From: Syntrophomonadaceae bacterium
Lineage (GTDB): Bacteria; Bacillota_D; Dethiobacteria; DTU022; PWGO01
Reading direction: 5' to 3'
Assembly (NCBI GenBank): GCA_003554535.1
Contig: PWGT01000145.1
Location: 1 to 35,020 of the forward strand
DNA: 35,020 bases
Every line of letters begins with the position of its first letter. The stretch's first letter is position 1. The notes under the pieces were generated by a model. That model worked only from the letters and a program-made list of their open reading frames with translations, made no database searches and was not told the origin of the DNA. Made by a program: the position numbers and the translations under genes. Below are positions 10,989-18,075 of this stretch, one piece after another.

Positions 10989-11033
10989 CTAATATACCTC
11001 CAGCTTTTTACTTTAAATATGTGCACCCTATTA

Positions 11034-11062
11034 ATTATAACCCAAACCAAGACAATATACAA
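11034..11062 (-). promoter_or_regulatory. Candidate promoter for gyrB-gyrA
   Basis: On the minus strand a perfect -10 TATAAT (11034-11039) lies 17 bases from TTGTAT (11057-11062), which keeps the TTG of the -35. The start point would be near 11027, about 40 bases upstream of the gyrB start. Confidence 0.5.
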
Positions 11063-11135
11063 AAAAATACCAAACAAATAACTAAGTATCTTTGTAACTA
11101 TTCAGATGGCAAATAACCGGGAAGTCCTATTCTTT

Positions 11136-11258
11136 TCCTTCCCCCTGAGGGGGTTAGGACGGACGTCTTCCCCTTCCCCCTCGACGGGGGAAGGTCGGGA
11201 TGGGGGTGTGTTTAAAAGCCCCCCTCCTCCTAACCTCCTCCCGCCGGGGGAGGAGGGA
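11136..11258. repeat. Cluster of GC-rich palindromic repeats (REP-like)
   Basis: Three C/G hairpins lie together in the 546-base gap between gyrB and remB. The first is CCCCCTGAGGGGG near 11140-11153. The second has a perfect 9-bp stem CCTTCCCCC / GGGGGAAGG (11172-11180 and 11186-11194) followed by GGTCGGGATGGGGGTGTG. The third is inverted relative to the second, with stem CCTCCTCCC / GGGAGGAGG (11234-11242, 11248-11256). The second and third face each other across TTTAAAAG, making a repeat doublet. The same family (hairpin, then AGGTGGGGGTG and a T run) recurs at 34439-34890. Base composition differs strongly from the AT-rich surroundings. Confidence 0.75.
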
Positions 11259-11422
11259 ACCTAAGCCCAACTTATGAACTTTTATTCCAGGTAATTCGAT
11301 GGACGTCTTTCCCAAAACTATGAACAAATCTTTCTACAAACGCTATTGCCTATCGGTGAATTGTCATCCCTAAATAGTTACGTATATTTTAAATCATTGT
11401 TATTTACACAAAGCTATTTCAC

Positions 11423-11518
11423 GTCACAGAGAGACGGTTCTTCTGTGACTTATGGCTATATAACCCTTTTTAAAAGAGACTATTTTGTGGGTCACACTAA
11501 GAACCGTTGCTTTGTGAC
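11423..11518. repeat. Inverted pair of short palindromic repeats
   Basis: Two related imperfect palindromes, each framed by GTCACA...GTGAC, lie at 11423-11449 and 11491-11518. The first contains ACGGTTCTT and the second its complement AAGAACCGT, so they are opposite in orientation and 41 bases apart. This is the doublet geometry of REP/REPIN elements. The second ends 13 bases beyond the remB stop. No transposase gene is present in the window. The rest of the 10986-11531 gap, apart from the gyrB promoter and the repeats listed, shows nothing I can identify. Confidence 0.7.
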
Positions 11519-11531
11519 CATAATTGCCTTC

Positions 11532-11765
11532 TTATTTTTCTTCCCGCTTGGCCAGAGTAGAAGAAGAAATGGGAGAAAAATATACGTTTTCAGCGGTCAC
11601 TACAAAAGATTTATCATTCTCGTAATCCCGCCTTTTTAATTCACTATCATCGGCGGCATACTCCAAAAATTGCTTATTATCTTCGTTCTCATTACTACCA
11701 AGATTAAAAATTCCAATGAGTTCATCCAAAAACACAATCCGCGAATCGCCAATGTGCAAGAACAA
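11532..11765 (-). CDS. remB: RemB-like extracellular matrix regulator (DUF370)
   Basis: A 77-residue protein beginning MFLHIGDSRIVFLDELIGIFNL, the signature of the DUF370/RemB (YaaB) family found between recF and gyrB in Firmicutes. The close relative RemA is a DNA-binding activator of biofilm matrix genes in B. subtilis. The start is a TTG at 11765 with a perfect AAGGAGG 8 bases upstream. The C-terminus (VVTAENVYFSPISSSTLAKR) matches the family's end. Its position between the recF region and gyrB supports the call. Confidence 0.85.
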   Translation of the reverse strand: MFLHIGDSRIVFLDELIGIFNLGSNENEDNKQFLEYAADDSELKRRDYENDKSFVVTAENVYFSPISSSTLAKREEK

Positions 11766-11820
11766 TTTTATTCCTCCTTAAATAATAAATCTTCTTTACT
11801 GCAATTACTCTATCAAGGAT

Positions 11821-11829
11821 AGTATAACA
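11821..11829 (-). promoter_or_regulatory. Possible extended -10 promoter for remB
   Basis: TGTTATACT on the minus strand is an extended -10 (TGn plus TATACT). It lies about 55 bases upstream of the remB start. No good -35 is seen, so this is tentative. Confidence 0.3.
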
Positions 11830-11860
11830 TATACAGGCAACCTGGAATTATGAAAATAAA

Positions 11861-12307
11861 TCACCGGTTATTTTGTAGTATTTTCTTTATTTTTTCCTTT
11901 ATTTCTTCTTCATGCGGGGGAAGTTCCCCTATCATTTGCTCTATTTCTTGTTCCGAAAAATCCCATCCCTCAAAATTATTCGTTCCACACTGTTCTTCCT
12001 GCTTATCTTCCTCTGGTTTAACGATATCCCCGATAAAAAAATAAACATCTTTAATAAGCGTTCCGCCGGCATAATTATTTACATTTTTCTTCAGTTTAGG
12101 CTTAAGTAAACTCAAGTGGTGCATCCATACCGAATCCCGCACTTTAACCCACAACACATCCTTATCAATTTTAACCGCTTCAGTATGGTTAGCTATTTTT
12201 GAGCCAACCACCTCTGGCCACTTCACAATTATTTCTTGTCTCTTTACCGCTCCCCACATATTGCTGTTTTTTAATAAATGTTTTATTAGATCCCCTACGT
12301 TATCCAC
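11861..12307 (-). CDS. dciA: DciA-type DUF721 protein (probable helicase-loading factor)
   Basis: A 148-residue DUF721 protein. The N-terminal domain (residues about 1-90) has WGAVKRQEIIVKWPEVVGSKIANHTEAVKIDKDVLWVKV-type spacing, including the conserved W..VVG..IA.HT and the later WMHHLSLLKPKL. The C-terminal third is acidic and probably disordered (PEEDKQEEQ ... LPPHEEEIKEKIKK). DciA is the widespread ancestral factor that helps load DnaB in bacteria lacking DnaC/DnaI. It starts at a GTG (12307) overlapping the recF stop by 8 bases. DUF721 is divergent, so the function is inferred from family and from its place beside dnaA-dnaN-recF. Confidence 0.75.
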   Translation of the reverse strand: MDNVGDLIKHLLKNSNMWGAVKRQEIIVKWPEVVGSKIANHTEAVKIDKDVLWVKVRDSVWMHHLSLLKPKLKKNVNNYAGGTLIKDVYFFIGDIVKPEEDKQEEQCGTNNFEGWDFSEQEIEQMIGELPPHEEEIKEKIKKILQNNR

Positions 12308-13433
12308 TTTTTATTGTTCCCCCTTCCACTCTAAATAAGCAACCCTGACTTTTCGGGGGCAACTCCAATTTTTCGTAGCTGGTCACCAGACACTGCAAAT
12401 CCCTGTTATTAATTAAATCCAAAATCTGATTTCCCCGGGCAGGATCAAGCTCCGAGAAACAATCATCCATAAGCAACAATGGTTTTTCTTTCTTTCTCTC
12501 CAGCATTATTTCTGACTGGGCCATTTTCATTGAAATAACCGCCGTCCTTTTCTGCCCCTGGGAAGAAAATTTCTTTACCTCCCTGTTATTAAGCATCACT
12601 TTTATATCTTCCAGGTGGGGGCCCACCAGTGTATAGCCACGCTTTAATTCTTCCTCTCTTTTCCTTTCCAGCAATTGAGACAATTTTACCTCTGTTTCAC
12701 TCTCTCCTTCTAAACCTTGCCAGGATTCTACATTATTCAAATTTTTAACTTTGTCCATAACTGTCTTATAAACAAGTTCCATCTTTTCTTTTCCGGAGGT
12801 GAAGTATTCCTGAAAAAATGAAGCGTGATCACTCAATTCCTTGATAAAATTAGTTCTTTCCACAATTATTTTCCCTCCGTAAGTGGCCATAAGATCTTCC
12901 CAAGTTTTAAACTCTTCTTTGCTCGTGGCCATTTCTCTGAGGAGATTGTTGCGTTGTCGCAGGGCACGGTAATAATTAATCAAGTGGTGATAATAAGAGG
13001 GGTTTATCCTGGTAATGAGAGTGTTTAAAAACCTCCTGCGTTCTGCAGGACCACCAGTTACCAGGTAAAGATCCTGGGGGTAAAATATAACCACCGGAAA
13101 CTGGGCAAAATACTTATCCACAGTTAAATTCTTCCCATTTAACTTAACCGTTTTGTTTTTAGTATTTTTATATACTACTTCCAACTTTTTTTTTTCTTTT
13201 TCCTGGAATAAAACTTCTCCCCGGAGGGCTAAGAAATTTGTTTCCCATTTAATGAGTTCCCTGTCTTTTCGAGTCCGGTGAGATACTGCTGACAGCAAAT
13301 AATAAACAGCTTCCAGTAAATTAGTTTTTCCCTGGGCGTTTTCCCCATAAATTATATTTAGACTGGGCCCTGGTTCCAATTGCTCTGCAGCGTAGTTTCG
13401 AAAGTTCTTTATCTCCAACGTTTTTAAGTGCAA
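12300..13433 (-). CDS. recF: DNA replication and repair protein RecF
   Basis: The 377-residue ABC-type ATPase helps load RecA at gaps with RecO and RecR. Visible motifs are MHLKTLEIKNFRNY at the N-terminus, Walker A GENAQGKTNLLEA (about residue 30), the signature SQGQKRTAVISMKMAQ and Walker B LLLMDDCFSELD. The start is TTG at 13433 with AGGAGG 7 bases upstream. It begins 11 bases after the dnaN stop and overlaps the DUF721 gene. An exact DnaA box (13114-13122) lies inside the coding sequence. Confidence 0.96.
   Translation of the reverse strand: MHLKTLEIKNFRNYAAEQLEPGPSLNIIYGENAQGKTNLLEAVYYLLSAVSHRTRKDRELIKWETNFLALRGEVLFQEKEKKKLEVVYKNTKNKTVKLNGKNLTVDKYFAQFPVVIFYPQDLYLVTGGPAERRRFLNTLITRINPSYYHHLINYYRALRQRNNLLREMATSKEEFKTWEDLMATYGGKIIVERTNFIKELSDHASFFQEYFTSGKEKMELVYKTVMDKVKNLNNVESWQGLEGESETEVKLSQLLERKREEELKRGYTLVGPHLEDIKVMLNNREVKKFSSQGQKRTAVISMKMAQSEIMLERKKEKPLLLMDDCFSELDPARGNQILDLINNRDLQCLVTSYEKLELPPKSQGCLFRVEGGTIKSG
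13114..13122 (+). promoter_or_regulatory. Perfect DnaA box inside recF
   Basis: TTATCCACA, an exact consensus DnaA box, read on the plus strand within recF (it encodes part of TVDKYF on the other strand). It may be coincidental or part of an origin-proximal DnaA-binding cluster. Confidence 0.5.
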
Positions 13434-13444
13434 CTCAATGCCTC

Positions 13445-14581
13445 CTACATGGGCTGTTCCACCTTTATGGGCAACACCAGGTAAAGATAGTTGTCTTCTT
13501 GAGCCGGACGCATAATAGTGGGCGCTTCCCTTCCACTGAACTTAATCTCTATTTCTTCACAATCCAACACCCGGAGAATATCCATTACAAATTTAACATT
13601 TAGCAGTATTTCAATATCTTCTCCTTCTTGTTCTTTTACCGGCATACCTTCTTCCATCTTGCCCATTTCGGAGGAGCTGGTAATCATCAATTCTTGATCC
13701 TCCAACTTTAATTTCATGGCCCGGCTAATATTATCAGACAAAAGTGCGGCTCGAGACACCAGATCTTCAAAAAGTTCTTTTTCCACTGTTATACGGGTAG
13801 TATGCTCACTGGGAATAACCTTCCTAAAATCGGGAAACTTATCTTCCAGTAAGCGAGTAAAGAAAAATATATCCTTGAAAGAGAAAATTAGCTGTTTATC
13901 CACAGGGTAGATCCAAACTTCATCTTCATCGTCACCAAGTAACTTACTTAATTCTCGCAGGGAGCGGGCCGGAACTAGAAATTTATTTTCTTCGTATCCC
14001 CATTCTTCAATTTCCTTTTCTTCAATAACCAGGCGATATGTATCTGAAGCAATAAAATTCAAACTCTGCCCTTCTATAGAAATTAACAGGCCGGTAAATG
14101 CTGGCCTGCCTTCATCGGAAGAAGTAGCAAAGATAGTTCTCCTGATGCTCTCTTTAAGCTCTTTTTCTTTTAGTTTCAGAGGTTTTTTTTCAGGTTCTTG
14201 CTCTGCAAACACAGGATACTCTTCTGCATTAATGCCTTTCAAATTAAACTTAGCTTCTCCACTTTGGATATGGATATTATAATTTTCTGCATCTACTTTA
14301 ATTTTAACTTCTTGTTCCGGCAAATGTTTCACTATATCTATGATTTTGGCAGGTATTAAAATCTGCTCAAGTTCTGCTTCTTCAGAATCTTCCAATTCTC
14401 CATCTAATTTTAAATTACTTTTTATGCCAATTTCCAAGTTGGTAGCCATTAATGTTAATTTATCACTATCTTTTTCCATAAATATATTTTGCAAGAGAGG
14501 CATGGTTGTTTTTCCCGGAAGGGCCTTTTCTGCTATGTCAAGTTGTTTGTGTAAGCTTTGCTTATCTTTTTTCAAAAACAT
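13445..14581 (-). CDS. dnaN: DNA polymerase III beta clamp
   Basis: The 378-residue sliding clamp that tethers the polymerase to DNA. Three similar domains are expected for the family; visible markers are the N-terminal LDIAEKALPGKTTMPLLQNI, central DEGRPAFTGLLISIEG and LSFRDL-like KDIFFFTRLLEDKFPDFRKVIP, and the C-terminal YLYLVLPIKVEQPM, ending like other clamps in a VLPIK-type stretch. The start ATG at 14581 has AAGGAGG 8 bases upstream. It lies 11 bases upstream of recF, and the intergenic region to dnaA holds the origin unwinding region. A perfect DnaA box occurs at 13896-13904 inside it. Confidence 0.97.
   Translation of the reverse strand: MFLKKDKQSLHKQLDIAEKALPGKTTMPLLQNIFMEKDSDKLTLMATNLEIGIKSNLKLDGELEDSEEAELEQILIPAKIIDIVKHLPEQEVKIKVDAENYNIHIQSGEAKFNLKGINAEEYPVFAEQEPEKKPLKLKEKELKESIRRTIFATSSDEGRPAFTGLLISIEGQSLNFIASDTYRLVIEEKEIEEWGYEENKFLVPARSLRELSKLLGDDEDEVWIYPVDKQLIFSFKDIFFFTRLLEDKFPDFRKVIPSEHTTRITVEKELFEDLVSRAALLSDNISRAMKLKLEDQELMITSSSEMGKMEEGMPVKEQEGEDIEILLNVKFVMDILRVLDCEEIEIKFSGREAPTIMRPAQEDNYLYLVLPIKVEQPM
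13896..13904 (+). promoter_or_regulatory. Perfect DnaA box inside dnaN
   Basis: An exact TTATCCACA on the plus strand within dnaN, in the same orientation as the boxes at 13114, 14718, 16283 and 16302. Confidence 0.5.
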
Positions 14582-14593
14582 TGATTAACCTCC

Positions 14594-14804
14594 TTATATT
14601 CTTTATATATTAAATTTTATATATAGTTAGTAATAGTAGTAGAGCTTGTTAGTTTTGTGAATAACTGCTATTAATCCTTGTTATAACGACTTAATCCTTG
14701 TTAATAGAATCTAATATTTATCCACAACCTTGTAAGGTTGTTCAGAGTTTTTAACAAAACCACAATCGTTTAGCACTTATTCACACCAATTAACAGGGAT
14801 GGTG
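14594..14804. other. oriC: oriC: DnaA boxes, TAG-trio element and AT-rich unwinding region
   Basis: Between dnaA and dnaN, reading away from dnaA, are DnaA boxes at 14777-14785 (TTATTCACA, plus), 14718-14726 (TTATCCACA, perfect, plus) and 14656-14664 (TTATTCACA on the minus strand). Next come a short spacer (AGCTTG), a run of TAG-type triplets (TAGTTAGTAATAGTAGTAG, 14624-14642) and a nearly pure A/T stretch (14594-14625). The order boxes - spacer - DnaA-trio - AT-rich DUE toward dnaN is that of the B. subtilis basal unwinding system. Gene direction also switches next to this region. The dnaN ribosome site follows directly. Confidence 0.85.
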
Positions 14805-16223
14805 TTAATAACTCACAATGTTATGTTTTAAACTGTCAATAATATCTCTTACTTCTGGATCTTCCATGAAAGATTTTTTTATTTTGTTATAGGCGTGAAT
14901 TATTGTGGTATGGTCCTTTCCTCCAAATTCGTTGCCCAGTTTGGGCAGGGAATGCTCAGTTAGTTCGCGGGAAAGAAACATAGCTATTTGACGGGGAAAA
15001 GCTATGTTCTTGCTTCTTTTTTTTGCTTTAATATCTTCGGGGCTGATGTCAAAGTGTTCAGCAGTAGTCTGAATTATCTTTTCAACAGTCACTTCACTTT
15101 TTCTTTCAATCAGGATGTTATCTAAGGCCTCGTCGGCAATGTCTAGGTCAACAGGAGTATTATTCAATGAAGAATAAGCCATTACCCTGATCAAGGCTCC
15201 TTCTAATTCCCGGATATTAGTTTCAATTTTACTGGCAATATAGTTAATAACTTCGCTGGGGATTTGAACGTTTTCTGTATGGGCTTTTTTCTTAAGAATA
15301 GCGATGCGAGTTTCCAGATCGGGTTTAGTTATATCTGTGATCAATCCCCATTCGAAACGGGAGCGTAGCCTGTCCTCCAAGGTAGGAATTTCCTTGGGCG
15401 GACGATCGCTGGAGATGATAATCTGTTTGTTACTCTCGTGAAGTGCATTAAAGGTATGGAAAAATTCTTCCTGTGTTTGCTCTTTTCCGGCCAAAAATTG
15501 GATATCGTCTACCAGCAGCACATCAATATTGCGGTATTTATTACGAAAATCCACTGTCTTGTTATCTCGGATAGCGTTTATAAATTCATTCATGAATTTT
15601 TCCGAAGAAAGATAAAAAACATTGTTTTGGGAATAATTGCTAATTACAAAATGCCCTATAGCGTGCATCAGATGAGTTTTGCCCAGCCCTACTCCGCCAT
15701 AAATAAAAAGAGGATTGTAAGCTTTAGAAGGTGCTTCGGCAACAGCCAGGGATGCGGCATGAGCCAGTCGGTTACACCCTCCTACTACGAAAGTTTCAAA
15801 AGTGTACTTGGGATTTAACCAGGGTGGATTGTAGACTAAAGTGCTGGGATTCCTGGTATTATTTGATTTAATTGTTGAGTTCCTATTAGTGCCGGCAGAA
15901 TGTGACTGAGGTTGATGCTGCCTATATTCCTGACTGCTGCTGGTAAAATCTTGTTCTGATTCTTCTTTTATTGTGGGCCCGCATTGAAATTGAATCTGAC
16001 AATCTTTTTCAGCAACTTTGCGGAGAGAATCCACAAGAAGATCTTTATGCCTGTTTTCCAGCCAGTCTCTGGTAAATTCGTTTGGTACTTCTACGAGGAG
16101 GAGATCATCTTGAAAATTGAGAGGTCGAATCTGTTTAACCCAAGCGTCAAAGCTAACCTTATTCAGGTGTTTTTCAACTTCCTGCAACACCTTTTCCCAA
16201 AGAGCGCCTACTTCTGTTTCCAT
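14805..16223 (-). CDS. dnaA: Chromosomal replication initiator DnaA
   Basis: The 472-residue initiator binds DnaA boxes and melts oriC. Domain I spans about 1-80 ([27 protein letters not shown]), domain II is a polar Ser/Asn/Gln linker (about 85-130), domain III is AAA+ with Walker A GGVGLGKT (176-183) and Walker B LLVDDIQF, and domain IV carries the box-binding helix in [16 protein letters not shown] choose the ATG at 16223 because GGGGGAT lies just upstream and the protein then begins [11 protein letters not shown], as in other DnaA proteins; an upstream start at 16301 would add 26 unrelated residues and run through DnaA boxes' flank. Boxes upstream suggest autoregulation. Confidence 0.98.
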   Translation of the reverse strand: METEVGALWEKVLQEVEKHLNKVSFDAWVKQIRPLNFQDDLLLVEVPNEFTRDWLENRHKDLLVDSLRKVAEKDCQIQFQCGPTIKEESEQDFTSSSQEYRQHQPQSHSAGTNRNSTIKSNNTRNPSTLVYNPPWLNPKYTFETFVVGGCNRLAHAASLAVAEAPSKAYNPLFIYGGVGLGKTHLMHAIGHFVISNYSQNNVFYLSSEKFMNEFINAIRDNKTVDFRNKYRNIDVLLVDDIQFLAGKEQTQEEFFHTFNALHESNKQIIISSDRPPKEIPTLEDRLRSRFEWGLITDITKPDLETRIAILKKKAHTENVQIPSEVINYIASKIETNIRELEGALIRVMAYSSLNNTPVDLDIADEALDNILIERKSEVTVEKIIQTTAEHFDISPEDIKAKKRSKNIAFPRQIAMFLSRELTEHSLPKLGNEFGGKDHTTIIHAYNKIKKSFMEDPEVRDIIDSLKHNIVSY

Positions 16224-16282
16224 AAAAAAATCCCCCATAAAAGGAATATGTAGTATTTGATGATAAATTTCTAAGGAGCAAG

Positions 16283-16324
16283 TTATCCACAAGATAGCCA
16301 CTTATCCACAAGGCCTGTGAATAA
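16283..16324. promoter_or_regulatory. DnaA box cluster upstream of dnaA
   Basis: Two perfect boxes TTATCCACA (16283-16291 and 16302-16310, plus strand) and one TTATTCACA on the minus strand (16316-16324) lie between the putative dnaA promoter and its start codon. In B. subtilis a similar upstream cluster forms the second half of a bipartite origin and represses dnaA. The first two boxes are 19 bases apart, just under two helical turns. Confidence 0.85.
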
Positions 16325-16346
16325 CTGGCTGTGAAAATGTAAATTC

Positions 16347-16375
16347 ATATTAACAGATATCAAATATGCCTGCAA
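16347..16375 (-). promoter_or_regulatory. Candidate dnaA promoter
   Basis: On the minus strand TTGCAG (16370-16375), a 17-base spacer and TAATAT (16347-16352) preceded by TGT, giving an extended -10. The start site would fall just upstream of the DnaA box cluster. Weak -35 match, so moderate support. Confidence 0.4.
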
Positions 16376-16490
16376 CGGCTAAAATATGTCGATAATTCTT
16401 GTTAAACTTTAATTAATACCATTTATGCTCTGGTGTAGTAATATAGAGTCTCTTTTTCTCATTCATTTATTTTTTAGATTGTAGATTTGC

Positions 16491-16560
16491 TGTGGATTAT
16501 TGCTTAAAAAATGCAAATATGATATATTTCTTCTTGTCCCTGCCCTGTGGATAAACAGGG
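16491..16560 (+). promoter_or_regulatory. Candidate rpsF promoter flanked by DnaA boxes
   Basis: TTGCTT (16500-16505), a 17-base spacer and TATATT (16523-16528) form a plausible promoter. Directly before it is a near-consensus box TAATCCACA (minus strand, 16491-16499). In the presumed leader is a perfect box on the minus strand (16546-16554) placed within a small hairpin CCCTGT / ACAGGG (16543-16560). The rest of the 364-base dnaA-rpsF gap (16376-16490) is AT-rich with nothing else recognisable. Confidence 0.5.
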
Positions 16561-16587
16561 CCGCTTAGTCCGAAGGGAGGTGAAAAA

Positions 16588-16878
16588 ATGACTGCATACG
16601 AGAGCGTATTTATTCTGCAAAGCGATCTGGATGAGGAAACCAAGGATAGCATGCTGGAAAAGGTAAAAGAAGTCATTAGCAAAAATGGCGGTGAACTTAT
16701 CCAGCTTGATGGTTGGGGAAAGAAAAAATTAGCCTACACTATTAACAAAACCTATAAAGAAGGCGACTACTATCAAGTAAATTTTTACGGTAACCAGGAC
16801 GTTTTAAGTGAATTGGATCGCTTCTACAAAATGAACGATGAAGTCATTCGGTCTTTAACCGTAAAACAGGAAGCATAA
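16588..16878 (+). CDS. rpsF: Ribosomal protein S6
   Basis: A 96-residue 30S protein that pairs with S18 in the platform. It begins MTAYESVFILQSDLDEE and contains GWGKKKLAYTINKTYKEGDYYQVNFYG and the end MNDEVIRSLTVK, all typical of S6. AGGGAGGTG precedes the ATG. Normally ssb follows and then rpsR; here rpsR follows after about 135 bases without ssb. Confidence 0.97.
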   Translation: MTAYESVFILQSDLDEETKDSMLEKVKEVISKNGGELIQLDGWGKKKLAYTINKTYKEGDYYQVNFYGNQDVLSELDRFYKMNDEVIRSLTVKQEA

Positions 16879-16911
16879 TTTCTAAAATTTGAACCGAGGT
16901 ACTGATTTTAA

Positions 16912-16972
16912 CCTGCAAAACGCAGGAAATGTCGAAATTGAGCGCCCGGAGTTAGCTTAACTCCAACGGCGC
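16912..16972 (+). other. Structured intergenic RNA segment in place of ssb
   Basis: Between rpsF and rpsR lie a small hairpin CCTGC-AAAAC-GCAGG (16912-16926) and a nested one: outer stem GCGCC / GGCGC (16942-16946, 16968-16972), inner 7-bp stem GGAGTTA / TAACTCC (16948-16954, 16958-16964). No U tract follows, so it is not a standard terminator. It may be a processing or regulatory hairpin. I find no ssb coding remnant. Confidence 0.4.
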
Positions 16973-17013
16973 GTGGATAATTAAATCATTATTTAAGAAA
17001 GAGGGTGCTAGAA

Positions 17014-17250
17014 GTGCAGAGGGATAGAGGAAGAAAACCCAAAAAGAAAGTTTGTACTTTTTGCCAGGAAAAAGTAGAGCATATTGACTACAAGCAATAC
17101 GATAAATTGAAAAAATACGTTACTGAAAGAGGAAAAATCCTTCCACGCCGCATCTCGGGCAACTGTGCTCATCACCAGCGGCAACTTACCATAGCCATTA
17201 AACGAGCCAGGTTACTGGCCCTGCTTCCGTTTACTTCTGAAAATGTTTAA
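17014..17250 (+). CDS. rpsR: Ribosomal protein S18 (zinc-ribbon form)
   Basis: A 78-residue S18 that binds the 30S platform with S6. The sequence [21 protein letters not shown] and [20 protein letters not shown] is diagnostic. CxxC near the N-terminus plus CxxH in GNCAHH suggests the zinc-binding version common in Clostridia. I prefer the GTG at 17014 since AAAGAGGG ends about 8 bases upstream; a GTG at 17005 overlaps that ribosome site. Confidence 0.97.
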   Translation: MQRDRGRKPKKKVCTFCQEKVEHIDYKQYDKLKKYVTERGKILPRRISGNCAHHQRQLTIAIKRARLLALLPFTSENV

Positions 17251-17304
17251 TGACAAGACAGATGGCGATGGTGGCCGGAAGAAAGAGATATTTAACTAAT
17301 TTTA

Positions 17305-17332
17305 CGGTGCCCTTGAAAAGGCACCGGTTTTT
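17305..17332 (+). terminator. Rho-independent terminator after rpsR
   Basis: CGGTGCC pairs with GGCACCG around CTTGAAAA and is followed by G and T5. It ends the rpsF-rpsR transcript 55 bases past the rpsR stop. The remaining gap to rplI has no clear promoter, though one must exist if the termination is complete. Confidence 0.8.
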
Positions 17333-17458
17333 ACCTGGTAGGGTTTCCCGATTTTTGTAGATAGAAACCTAAAAGTGTTAAATACCTCCATTAATTAAAA
17401 GTTTTAAGAGGCGCAGGCAAGTTCTGTTACAAGAAATTAGCTTGAGGAGGATAATATT

Positions 17459-17947
17459 ATGAAGGTTATATTGTTACAGGATGTCGAAAATCTTGGCAAT
17501 AAAGGGGAAGTTAAGAACGTGGCCGATGGTTATGCCCGTAACTATTTATTACCCCGTAAACTGGCAGAAGAGGCTACTCCAGCCAAACTGAAAGAGGCTG
17601 AGAAGCAAATTGCCATTCAGAAGAAAAAAGAAGCTCAGGAAGAAGAAAAAGCCCAACAAGTTGCAGAGAAGCTTGCTGGTAAAACAGTCAAATTTACTCT
17701 TCCTACAAGTAAAGAAGGAAAGTTGTTTGGCTCCGTTACTGCCAGTGATATTGCCACAAAACTGGAAGAAGCAGGTTTTCAGCTTGATAAGCGCAAAGTG
17801 GAAATTGAAGAGCCAATTAAAAGAATAGGTGAATACCCTGTAACTTTGAAGCTGAGAGCTAATGTGCAGGCTAATGTGCAGGTTGTGGTAGAGAGCGAAA
17901 ATATGGAGGGTGAGCTTCAGGGTAGCGAAGAAAATCAGGAAAGCTAA
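17459..17947 (+). CDS. rplI: Ribosomal protein L9
   Basis: The 162-residue L9 has the N-terminal 23S rRNA-binding domain [32 protein letters not shown], the long connecting helix (residues about 45-75, rich in Lys, Glu and Gln) and the C-terminal domain [14 protein letters not shown]...[22 protein letters not shown] 14-residue acidic tail beyond the usual end ([15 protein letters not shown]) is unusual but not disruptive. TGAGGAGGA precedes the ATG. In many Firmicutes yybS and gdpP lie upstream of rplI; both are absent here. Confidence 0.97.
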   Translation: MKVILLQDVENLGNKGEVKNVADGYARNYLLPRKLAEEATPAKLKEAEKQIAIQKKKEAQEEEKAQQVAEKLAGKTVKFTLPTSKEGKLFGSVTASDIATKLEEAGFQLDKRKVEIEEPIKRIGEYPVTLKLRANVQANVQVVVESENMEGELQGSEENQES

Positions 17948-18075
17948 AAAAAATCATTCCGGGTGAGTGAAAAGTACATAAAATATGTTTTCAAACCACC
18001 TTTCAATCTGGTTTAGCTTTTCCTGAAGTACGCCGGGGAAGAAGAAAATATAATGGATCATGGAGGGGAAGATAT

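Noticed and set aside
11346..11639. 97-codon plus-strand frame in the gyrB-remB gap
   Set aside because: It runs through the palindromic repeats and antisense into remB, with no ribosome site.
17262..17360. Short ATG frame downstream of rpsR
   Set aside because: It runs through the rpsR terminator and has no ribosome site.
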